DNA of 64,000 nucleotides from Struthidea cinerea (lineage: Eukaryota > Chordata > Aves > Passeriformes > Corcoracidae): NCBI GenBank assembly GCA_013397865.1, contig VZTI01005061.1, forward strand, positions 2,359,769-2,423,768. Direction: 5' to 3'. The notes under the pieces are model-generated. The model was not told the origin of the DNA. It did not search any database and saw only the letters and a list, made by a program, of their open reading frames with translations. Shown here piece after piece: positions 12,094 through 24,200 of the stretch. Position 1 is the first letter of the stretch, and each line of letters opens with the position of its first letter. The translations under genes were made by a program, and so were the position numbers.

Positions 12094-15000
12094 TATAAAT
12101 CTCTTTAAATAAATACAAAAAAATAGACTTTAGGAAAACACTTGGACCCTACAGCAAATCAATCAATAGTATAGCAATGTTAAGAAAATCTTTTTTTCTC
12201 AGTAGCACACAGGCATTAATTAATACTTTATAACACTAACTGTAGGAACAAACTGTAGGAAAATCCCTATCTGTGATTGATAAAATGCAGGGGATGAGTA
12301 ATGCTATATTACCTGCTAGTCAGTCATGTTGTAACACAGTACCCCTAGCTGCAAAGCAGGACAGTGATGCCAAACTGCAGGATGTTCAGGTCACAAACCT
12401 GTGTCACCTTGCTCTTGCCAAGCTCCCTATATAAGCAATGATTTGGGTTAGCTAAGTAAGCTACCTCGAGATAAATGGAGTCAATATTTGCTCAGAGTTA
12501 TCAGATACTGCTGGGAAGAGTTGGGTTTGTAGCCCCGAATCTATTAGAAATTGCAAGTTCCCAATTTACCAGTTGAAATGTCTGCATTTTTATGTTAAGT
12601 TTCTGAAAATTGAGGAAAGCCTCGCCCCTTTGAAGTTTCTCTGTGTGTGCACGTGTGTAATTACAACATTCCCCTCCAACCGCTGCCATCCTGACCATGC
12701 TGAAATAACAGCTGATTATTTGGAACCATTCAGATTTTAGGGGACACACTCACCACATGTTATTTACTTGTTATTTGCTGAGATGGCTCAGGAGGAATCT
12801 AAGGATGGTATTCAACACGCAGTGCTGGAAAACTGTAAACTTCTGTTATTCCAGTTTTGGGAGGCATTCAAGCTGACAGTTCACAGAGCTCCTGAACCCA
12901 ACGGGAAGAGTCAAATATCAAACATGCCTAAGAAAATGCTACTGCATTCTGTCTATTTACAAACTCAACACATGTAGCTGGCGAATGCCAGCTCAGCTGC
13001 TGAGCAAACAGATGAATAGCAAGTGCCAAGTTTCCACGCACAGTCCTGGCTTTGTGCAGGAAGCAGACTGTTGCAGCCATTGCTTCCCTTTTCCTGCAGG
13101 AACTTTGCTGGCAACTGCATTATTAATCCAGACTAAGACATTTGATATTCAAATCAGGAATCTTCTACCTCTTAATAAGCAGTAAGGCTCAGACTTACAA
13201 GTATAAAAAAAGCCAATACTCAACTGGAAGTAGCACTGTGAGAGCTGAAGGGCTGGGAGCAGGAACGCTGCGCCTGGTCTGGGACAGCGGCTCTGCTCAT
13301 CCGGCGGTGCGGGAGTGGAACCTTCCCACGCTGCTGTGGGTGCTGCCTGGAGGGGCACCCGCAGCGCCTGCCACCAACCCTGAAATCCTGGCTCTTGGGG
13401 CAATGGCTACAAATCACTGCCTGCAGAGCCACTCTGGTGTGTCAGTCCAACAAGCTTTCTCTGGTCCCTACATTTCTCTATTAAGGCTTCGGGGGTTTTG
13501 AGAAGTGGCAGTGGGCCACATAAAATCCACGTGGCTTCTCCCTTAACACTCATTCAGCATCTTGCAAAAAAGAGCACGAGAGCAACAGCAGAATGAACGC
13601 CTTGGTCTGAATGCAGCAGCCTCACTGGGCCCAGCTTACTTGCACAACCCATAGTGGTTTGGTCCAAACCTTTGTTTACACTGAGACACGTGCACGCAGC
13701 CAGTGGGCAGAAATGAAGTTGTGCATACAGGTTCCAGAACCAATTTTCACATTTAAGTTTGTTTCTAAGAACACATGCATATAAATATCTATAAACAGCA
13801 GCACTATGCAGAAAGCATCCTCCAACCCCAGTCATATGTACAAACCTCTTCCTAAGAAAGATCCCAGTTGTTTCACCTGTGCTTCCCTGTTAGATGTGGG
13901 ATTCATCACCTTTGTTTCTCCTCCCGCTGACTCTGCATTACTTTTTTCACAGGCTGTACCCCCAGGGTCCATGTGATGATACTGCTGCCCAGGGCTCAAA
14001 TGATCTCTAAATTGTACACAGTGTACCCCAAACTTCACCTGAGCACCCAAAGACCTTCACCAGTTCTGTGCAGCGTGTGCTCTTACCTTCCTACTACAGA
14101 GAAGTGAATTGCTTACAGGAATTTTTCATCTTTTTTTCCTGTTTTCACCCTATTCTTTCTATTATTTGTTCCACATATAACTATTAGATGACTCTTGGAA
14201 CAGGATTCAAAGTGGTGTTAAGAACTGATCTAGTTGTACCCTCATACTGCAAAAATACCTGGTAAGTATTCCTGAAGCACAGCATCAGGAAAAAACACCC
14301 AGAAACAGCATGAAGAGAAACAAGAAAATTCTTTTCCTTTCTAGTCCTAGAAGACAACAAAACTAATCAATAAGCAGCTCCTGAAGTAAGCTGCATTCAC
14401 ACCTTCACTGCTTTGGCTTTTAAAACACACAGATCTCTAGTCTAAAATGCATGTATTTGAGTCATGTAGGAAATAAAATTATCAGCGTCAAACATGGGAC
14501 CTCTGCTGTATTCTGCTAATGCTACAAGCTGTTTGGCAGGTTAATTTGCATTTTCCTGGCTGCAATGAGCAGCAGCTCAAATCCAGTCTATGTAGCTGGT
14601 CACTGATGGACTAGATTTTCATGCTTTCCAGGTACTATAACAGGGTGTGCAAAGATTATTAAGGGGGTTAAGGCCAAAAAGGAGAGTATGTGTTGGTAAA
14701 ACAAAGGAAAGCCAGAGGGAATAATTACACAGAAGAAAATGTCCTTGGCTGTACGGGACAGTGACCACCATGGAGAGCCCTGTGCACAGCACGGCCACGA
14801 GGTGGCCCTACAAGTTCTCCTCATCCCTGCGATGTTCAGTATTCCACAGCCATGCGCTCACACCCCACAGCTCCGAGACACCTTCCAGCAGCACCAGGGC
14901 CAGCTCAGGGTAAGGAACAATTAACCCGGCACGAGCAGAACACAACTATTTTCTTTTCCTCAGTTCAGAACTAGCTCCAGTGTGACATTTTGCTTCTCCC

Positions 15001-15229
15001 AAGGGAGAAGATCAAATGTGCATGTGGTTTTACATCCCAGTTCAGGCTGCAATTCCAGTTAGATTGCAATAAATCGAGAAGTCTCTTCCTGGATCCTGGC
15101 AAACCAGCCGGCTGTCTGACTCCCGTTCAGCACGAGTTTGATCCCAAGCAAGTCTTTTGGAAGGATCCCTTGGAGATATGTTAGAAGAATTGAGTTTTTA
15201 CAAGGTGAGAGTTTCAGAAACTCCTTCTT

Positions 15230-15287
15230 CTAGAGTTCGGTGGTGAGCAAACATTTTGTTCTTATTGTAGTATCCTCAGTAACTGGG
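15230..15287 (-). CDS. EPB41L5: EPB41L5 coding exon 24 (C terminus)
   Basis: The acceptor is CCCTTTAG; a second AG five bases further on would give an early stop, so the first is required. It encodes SPVTEDTTIRTKCLLTTEL and TAG; the last eight residues match the vertebrate EPB41L5 C terminus. TTEL fits a class I PDZ ligand. The intron 15288-15958 begins with a G8/A8 tract at 15293-15308 next to the acceptor. Confidence 0.95.
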
Positions 15288-18200
15288 CTAAAGGGGGGGG
15301 AAAAAAAACAAGGCTCTGTAAATACACTCCTCCAAAAAGGTTTGCCATGATGTATTACAAGAGATGAGTATTGCTTTAAAGAGCATTCATGGCTGTTCCC
15401 CTTGTAACTTAATGAGACCAGTGGATAAACCTTCCTAACGGACAACTGCAGAAGAGCAAACCTAATCAAATTCAAACAGTGCAGCAGTAGCACCACTGCC
15501 ATTCTTTTAAGATGGTCACTGCAAGGCCTGATGATCTCTGCAATCATTCTGCCTCACCAGCATGGCAGAATGGAATAGCAAGGGAAAAGGCTTCTACCAA
15601 TCCGGTTTTCTGACACCCTTACCGCTTGGAAACAACTGAGGGGCATCCCTCTTCTCCCGCACCAATCCTCTGGAAGGTACTGAAACACTATAGAGAGATT
15701 TCTCAGAAAATTTTTCTGTGCCGTAACTTTAGTCCAGTATTAGAACATGTGAGCAGATAAGGAAAGAAACGGAAGTGAAATTATAATACACACGCATCGG
15801 CTTATTTGTAATATTTCAAATGCTATGAAGTGAGACAGAACCACAGTTTATTAGCACAGCAGAACAAGGCACTGTGTCTAAATGACCCCTATAACTATGT
15901 CAGTGGACACAATAAGAGTGCCCACACAGACTTGTGGAGTGAGCTGAGGAGACCTCACCTCGCAAGGACTTCGGCTGTCTGCTGGGATGGTGTCAGTCCA
16001 GCTGAGGACATCAGGGTCTCCGTGCTGCCCTTCATTGCCTTCAAAGATAAGGCAACATTATTTCCCAAAGGCCCGTTGGAAATCAGTCCCGTCTGAATGG
16101 GGGAGAATGAAAGAAGAAACTCAAACATCTGCCAGGACGAGACAAGCTAACTTTTCAATATGATTTACTTATAACTGGCAAAAATAGGATTCTTTAAACT
16201 CCAGCCTGGGCTTTACTAAATACAAATTCTTTAAGAAGTTTTATGGCATTTACCTGCAGTGCAATACACCAAAAATTAAGTTTAACTATTAGCAGGGTAT
16301 GTTGTCTGATTTACTCCAGCTGAATTAGTTTGCTTTATTTTTGGTCTGGTACATTACTTTATAGACCTTCAAATTATTAAAAGTTATTGTATTTTACTAT
16401 TTAACTTGAACTCCCGTTTCCTAATCATGAGAGAAGCTTTCTTTTTTTCTTTGTTAAGAAATGGTCAAGTAACTCACTGGCACTATCCACCTCGGTGTTA
16501 CAATGGGCTGGGAAGATACCTACAAAAAGCAAACAAAAGCTCCATGAAAAGGTTGAAAGTAGCTGAGAACGTTCTCAAGATAGTATTGCCTCCCAAAACA
16601 ACACTACCCCCAAAACAATCTCAGATATTTGCCCCTCGTTAGCCTTTGAATCACGCTAGTGATTAGCAGGAGATGTGGCACCCACTGAGCACAGAGCCAG
16701 ACACTCACTGGGAGCAGTTTCAACTCAGTGCTCCCTTCCAAAGGAAAGAATCCATCATCTTTTAGTGCTTTTTGGACAACCTTAATCCAGAGCACACTAT
16801 TGTGAATTCAGAGTTTAAAGGTCCTGCTTCTTCCCCCTTTCTATTGGCGCATGCAATGTAACTCCATTTTGCCAACACAGATTTTAAGAGATTTCTTTTT
16901 ATCTATATAAAAGGATTGATTCGTATTAAAAGTTTACTTATCAAGTATTTATTTTGTGTGTATAGCTGTATATATACAGACACATACACATGTAATGCAT
17001 CTTCCCATATAATTTCTGAAGCTTTATGTATCCCCAAAAGTGTGAGAAGCAGGCTGGCACTTGAAGGTCCTACTAAAACAGTACTAGAGGTTCCTGTGGC
17101 ACAGATTCAGGTTCCTTAATTTCCCCTACAAAGCTGTAAAGTCTACAACCCTACACCAGCCAGCCTGCAGGTGGGGGCCATAATGAGCAGTGATCCCTGT
17201 CCATCACTTCATTCCACTGCCGCAGATCCAAGCCTGGCAGACAAACACTAAAGGCAGAGGAGGGTTCATGAGCAGAAAGCACTGTTATGTGCAAAGGAAG
17301 AAGTTTGGGTTTGAAATACATTTACCCGAGGTGTGGCTTCTGTAAAGTCAATTAGATTCTCTGTCAGTGATGTTAAGGAAACGTCCTGGTCATCTGGAGT
17401 GCTCTATGGAATAAATCAGTTTTGAATTGAATTCCCAGTAGAAACCACATAGGTCTACTGAATACTCTAGTGGCTTCCTGAGTTACAGACTTGTATCTTT
17501 AATAAACACTTTTTATCAGGCCTATTTTTTCAAGTCTTTCCATTTGATCTTTTTTTAATGGACTTTTAATTTCCCTTATTCTCATCAATGTACTGGAAAC
17601 AACATCATTCCAATTGTACACAAGCAGTGAAACTGTCCCTTTGCCACTGCAAAGGTGGGGTACTGCACCATTCGAGATGTCAGCAAGGTCTGCGAGTGGG
17701 GTGTTTGAACTCAGAAGGTGAAATTTATGATTACTCAGTGGGATCAACTATTTAATACTGGTTTAGAGGCACAAGAGCTACAGGGCAGGGTGCTTTAGTC
17801 ATCCAGAACAAGTTGTCAAGTCTGCTCAAGTACAGGCAGCACAGGTCCAATGCTACTGGACTCTGCTTTTCTTTTGGAGAGGGACAAAAGAAAGCTTAAT
17901 CCTCTAATTTGTGCTCTTCATGGAATCCAGTTAAAAATTACCTTAAGGTAACTAGAATATAACAAATGAACTTTGAATTTAAACTTTTCCTTCTGTGGTC
18001 CTTTTGATGGGAACTACCTATGTCAGAAATTCAGCCCTACAGTCTCCTTACAGGAGCATAAAATCGTTGGGATGTAAGGGGCTCCCCACCAGTGTAAGAA
18101 AAACAATCAGTTTAGAAAAATAAGAGTCACACCAAGAACCTGAAAGGACACAAAGAAATGGCCTTTGGAAAGATCTGTGCAGTGTCCCTGCCTGCTTTAG

Positions 18201-21200
18201 AAAGCACTCTCCGGCATTCCTCAGCCCCTGGCATTCACAGAGTTATGACAGGCATGCAGCAAGGTCTGCTGGGCTTGCCTGGAGGCATCGGGAGCTCAGA
18301 ATGTGACACAGAAACCTTTCAGGCTGGCAGGTGGTGATACCTTTGAAACAGCAGCCTCCTCAGTTGGAGCCAGATTAGCTGGAATTAGCAGGTCCTCGTG
18401 GTTAGAGTCAGCATTGTCCTCCTTCAACATATTACTGGAAGGGGAAAACATTCTCATTAGCACCCTACCTGGATAGCACAGAACAGTGCTGCCCAAAACC
18501 TTGACACCAGTTCCACCGAGGCAGACAGAAGACTGATGTTTGTATGTTAATGTAAATGCCTTCCAACCACCTCCACAGATTACTGCTCTCTCTCATAGTT
18601 CCAGCTACAGCTGTGTACAGACCCAACAGTATCGATGTCTTCTATCTCAATGGAGTTTCTTCAGCCCTTGAGTCTAATTTGCCTGAAGCCTTTCCTGTCA
18701 TCCTCTTATCTTCCTCTTTAGAGCCAGGGGCAGCAGGATGTCAGGTCTCTCAGTCCTTTCAGAACATGTGAGAGATTCACTTGCTGCTTGCAAGGATACT
18801 CATCCCGAGGCCTGGCCTACACTGATTAGCTGCTGCAACAGTAATTAAAAATGCATCGGTAAACCTGCTTAGTTAGATGTAGCCTAAATGCTCAGCAACT
18901 GTTCCTCATCTTTTCAGACCTTTTCATGATAATCTCCACATGGTCCCCTTACCCCAGAAACATGTTTCTCCAGAATCACTTACGGAACAAAGGTGTTTGA
19001 AGCAGGGATTGCTCTCAGCAGCTCTCTTGGATCTTGAAATACCGGACTGGTTGCTGGGGGACTGCTCTGTGATTTGCCTGACAGGAGAATGTTCCTGGCA
19101 CAAACCAACAGAAAACAGGTACAACCTTCCATGGAAAGCTCTTTATGAATCACTTGTTACAGCACAGTTTTGAGATTGCTAATGTACATTTTATTTGTAC
19201 ATTTTATTTACAATACCATCCTCTGCTCTTTGAGGTTTGAAAAGTGCATCTTCCCAAATGGACAAGAAATTAGATGTTGTAATCTTTTAAACTTTTTCAG
19301 TGCCTACAATTCCACTGGACCCTGCAATCATTTCATATTTAGTAGTTCTCAGAAAAACAACTGTCACTGTCAGGGGTTTGTACACAATTTTTTTTCTCCA
19401 CTAGAAAACAGCTACTGTGAACAGACACATCCCCTCTCCCCACACTGAAGCTGTTCCCATTTCAGAAGTAATTAGTGATTGAAATTGCTGTTGCAACAAT
19501 GGTCATCAAGTATGGGAGAATAAAGAGCATCTGTATTAGCTTGTATATAATAAAACTCAGCAATTACAATCCTGGTTTTCATTTCAAAAACACTTCACAG
19601 TCATGAGGTTAAGGTACCCTATGCAAGGTAAAATGCAGTGATGACGGAGCCACCGGTGCTCCACACCGAACTGCAGGTTTTCAGTTCTGTACTGGGGTAA
19701 CTACACCACATTGTTTCTTACAAATCTATTCAGTACCTGGCAGCAGCTTCCTGAATATTGGAATTCTTGACACCTGTCATGCTGTCATCTTTTCCAACCT
19801 GAGAGGAAGAAATGGGCAGAGACATAAATTTCTGATACCTGTTTCCATCTTGTGTCAGTTCTGAGATACACAGTAGAGCTGAGTGTCTGTATCCCAGCAC
19901 AAAAACGTCCTGTTCATCTATAGCTCAGGGACTTGGAACATCAACTCTATGTGACAACTCCAGTGCAGAAATAAAATACCATTATTTGCTAAGGAATGTA
20001 CTACAACATGCAAGAAGCACAGTCTTAGTGACAGAGTAATTGCTTGATTAGAAGGCAACCTTTGGAGCTTACCTGTCTCAATGACCACTCAAACCAGGGC
20101 TTGCGCCGGGTCTTGCCCTGTTACCTGCTGAGTATCATCAAGGACAGAAATTCTTCCTTGGGCAACTGTTCCAGTACAGGACCATTATCACTGTGAAGAA
20201 AGGCTGAAAATCTTTCTGACTCTACCTCGGACAGGCTCTTGGAACACCCTTATCTGCAAGGCACCTTCTCCAACATCGGGCAGTTGAAGAGAAATAAAAC
20301 ATTTGAGAGCGTCACAGCCCCATTCAGTCGAGTATTTACCTTGTGCCCTGCTTCTGCCTGGGCCTTCAGGATATTGCTTTTGAGATCTGCTGGAAGCCAC
20401 TTTGCTGCTATGATTGGGCTCTCGATTGCATTGTTAAGACATTTATCTGTCAACTTCACCACTTCATCCTAGACATGAAAACATCTTTATCAGAAGCAGT
20501 TTCCACATAGACAAATCTGGGCTGAAGTTTATCAACATCTCTAAATAACAACAAGGCTCTGAAGCCAGAGGAAAGTCAGCAGATTTAAACTGAAATGAAA
20601 AGGCAATTTTTTCCTTTATTTTGGAACTCAGTTGTAAAGTCACAGCAACACATAAAGTAAAAAAAAGCACAATGCTTAAATGTGGATATGCAAAATGCTG
20701 TGCTAAAAATACAGTGCACAAGAAATGAAGTACATCCTAAAACTGCAGCCTAGTTTACTGATAGGAGATCAGTATAACAGCCACTATATCATTTCAGTAC
20801 AGCCCAAGTAAAAGTTGATAATTTACTCTCAAATGCAAGTTGGGAAGATTTTTAATTTAAAATCCACTTATAAATTAGAACAAGAGTTTAATTAATGTAC
20901 TACTAACTACCTCTCCCACCACTGATTCTATCAGAGCAAACTGGCAGCCAGATACATAATGCAGAGAAGTAAGAATGAGATACCTTTCACTACAGTATAT
21001 TTCATTATGTGCAGAGCATTTCTTAATTATAAAATGTTAATTAAGCATTCAATCTACTAATTGCTATTTGATTAGTGGCAGAAGTTAATTAGCTGAGTGA
21101 AAACTAAACCCCGTGCCCTTCCTTCTGAGGGTATGACTCAGCAGGGGGAGACAGAGTCCTGCTTTCCTCACCATATGCCATGGTCTATGGCAGGCTCTAC

Positions 21201-24200
21201 CCAGGAGGGAAGTGCTGCAGGACTGACGGAGCAGGGACAATCCTGCTGAACTCCTACTTGCACCAACTACAGCGTGCCCAGGAGGAATAAAGCCCATCGG
21301 AGAGAGAGAGCAGCGCAGAAAAGTTAGAGAGAGTTGAACACCTGTCCCCCCACTGCTCTCCATCCACTTTCAGCTTGTTACATTCCCTGGAAACACTGGT
21401 GAGAACTTGCAGTTATTTGGTCTTTAGAGAGGGGAAAAACATTGCCTTTTTTCCTCTCCCTCTAAACCATCTTTTGGGATATCCAAATCGGATCCTAGCA
21501 GACTATCTAAAGGAGAATCTGTTTGCAAATTCTGACCCCAGTCAGCAATGAACTTCACAAAATATTCAAGGGTCACTGTCAACATAAAAAGCTATAAGGA
21601 CCAACAACCAAGTGCTGCTAATGACTATTGCCAGCAGTTATTAAGAGGTGCACCTTCATGTAATTCATGAAGATTAACAATTACTAGACACTGAAGTACT
21701 TTTATTTTAGAGAAGCTACTGCAATTGCCAAAAGGAATAATTACAACTGAATTATTATTATTTTTACGGCTGCAGCACCCAACTGTGATAATCTCTTAAG
21801 TCTTTACACTGGACCTCACTGAACCAGATGCTGTGTGTGACAGCACACCTGCACAGCGTTTTGAATGCATTATTCCACTAATACATTAAATCTCATCATT
21901 TTAACTGAGCACATCAGTACACTGGTGCTTGAAGTACCGTTTTATTGTTTAACTTCCTTGGCCTGAACAATCAATTTAATTAGGTCACTCTAGTCTATTA
22001 ACGATTAGACTCCCTACTTTTGAAAAGCTTAGTACTATTACAGAATATTTTAATTTAGTAGAGTATAAGTTTCATACCATCAAGGAAATATTTCCCTCAA
22101 TATTAATGATCCATTTTCCTCAACCCTGTCTATTTAGTACTTGAAAAAAGCATAGGTGTCTTAGAGGTTTTTTTAATGAAAAAAACATGCAGCTAGAGGG
22201 AAAGGCATCCGGCACCTGCTAACCCCTCAAGATGTCTAATTTACAAGGCATTTCAGTTGTTCACACAAACAGTAAAGCTGCTGGGGCTTGTCATTATTCT
22301 AGCTCATTACGAATGTTTGTTGTTTCCATGGACTAGACAAATTACACTTGTACTGTGGTCTTCAATCAAAACATGGAACTAGGCAGCGATGCAAAAAGGC
22401 AAGGAGAGATTAAAGGCATGTGATCCCAATCCTTTGTGCTTTTGAGTTGTCTTCCTGGTGCCACTAAAAATCATTTTGTGCAGGAAGATGGAGCCTAATA
22501 CAGGCACATTTTGAAGCAACTTCCATGTATTTACAGATCACAATAAATTCAGAAAAAGTAAACCCTCATGTCCTTGCATTTCTGACTCGGGAGCAGACTT
22601 TGAACATGGGCAAACAGGGTGAACCTTTATTGTTCATTTCCCCTCAGAAGCTGATGAAAGCAGAGCGTTGGTGTATTTAAAGCTATTTGCTCTCTTTGTC
22701 AGATCTGGTCACTGCACTAGTGAAAGCTGGGAAAGGACAAAGTTGCATTCTTCCATCCCAACAGATTTTGGCAGTGAGCAGCAGGGAAGAATGAAGCCAT
22801 TCATTCCCTCGCTTCCTCTTTTTCTCTAGAAGAACAGGGGTAGCTAGATAAATATTTCCCTATCAAAGAAATCAATCAGGATTGATTTATTGCAAGTATA
22901 GAATTACATAAAGATGACTGTCAGGCCATCTCTGTCCCCTGATGGAGAACAGTTAAAGATTTTTAATTAACAAAGCTGAAGTGAGTTGGCATATAACAGT
23001 GTCCTGAAGTCCAGGATGCAGCTCTGCCTTCATAAGTAGAAAGACAACATTTCACCCCAAGGGATTTTACCAACCTCTTATGTACTGTAACAGTTTCTAC
23101 ATAGGTAAGTATGTTATGCACTGGTATATCTCGAGTGAGATGAGAGGTGCTGAAATTTGTAATCACACATGTTCAGAGAGAATGCTGCAATACTGCATTC
23201 CCTCTGAAGTAACAGCAAGCTCCAGGATCTAAGCTCGTTGCAAGGTTTTAGTGGATATATTGCAGTTCCATGCAATTCTGCCAGAAGAGGATACCACAAA
23301 CACTTCTTTTACTAAAAGATTAAAGAAGAAAAGTATGTACAGGAGAAGAACCCATAGGTATATCTTATAAAAACACCATAAATGAAAGCTTCTATTTTTT
23401 CTAAAGCAATTTCTAATTTTTTTCTATTTTTCTACTTTTTCTTCAAAGGCAGGAAACAAAGTATTTTTAATAGTGACTTTAGGTCACTCTTTTCAGGACT
23501 GGCTTCCAAACCATTAACCCTCCTCTCTGAAGCGTGTGCTCATTTGGTGCTACTGTAACCTACATGTCTTTGCAATCTGAAGCATTGGGAATTTCAAGTA
23601 TGCAGAGAGTCTCTAATCTTTGTCTATCTTTTTTAAACAAACACTCTCAAGTGACTTCTTGGTAAGCTACATCATAGGCAGAAAAGTTTTACTCTATCTC
23701 TTCTACCCAAAAAACCCTCAGATAATCTACTCTTACATTTTCCTAATATAATTTGCACTTCCTTCTTGAAAGCTGATCTCTCTTTTACCTACCTATTGGC
23801 ATACTGTTGATCCATAATTCTCCGTTATGCAAACGTTCTTGCTCTCTAATCAGGTTACTGTTCCCCCAGTATCTATAACCTCTAAAGTTACTTGGCACCT
23901 CGTGCGACAGCAGCTGGATGACTGTGACTGTACTGTATTGGCAGCTGTTTGTTAGATTAGCTCATTACAGGAATCTTAGCTTGCTTATTATAAATCAGCC
24001 ACGATTCAAAAACCACTGAAATACTTTTGGTCCGTTCTCTTCAACTAACCAACTAAATGTTTTTCCCCTCTCTGTCTGAACTAAAGTGGAGCTCAACAGG
24101 CTAAAATATTCTTAAATAAACTGTGTTCATTTGCTTTAGTTTATGTAGAAGCAGTGTTTCAGCATAACAGGACCTACAGGCTACTGACTAATCTTCTTAG

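Larger units (their letters stand above)
6550..15229. other. convergent 3' regions and intergenic DNA
   Basis: There is no supported coding exon between the two stop codons. The left part should contain the kelch 3' UTR and the right part the EPB41L5 3' UTR. At 8.4-8.9 kb a GC-richer patch creates several overlapping open frames on both strands with no coherent protein features. There are simple repeats at 7.57 kb and 10.76 kb. AT-rich stretches near 10.4-10.7 kb resemble UTR sequence but have no defined borders. Confidence 0.7.
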
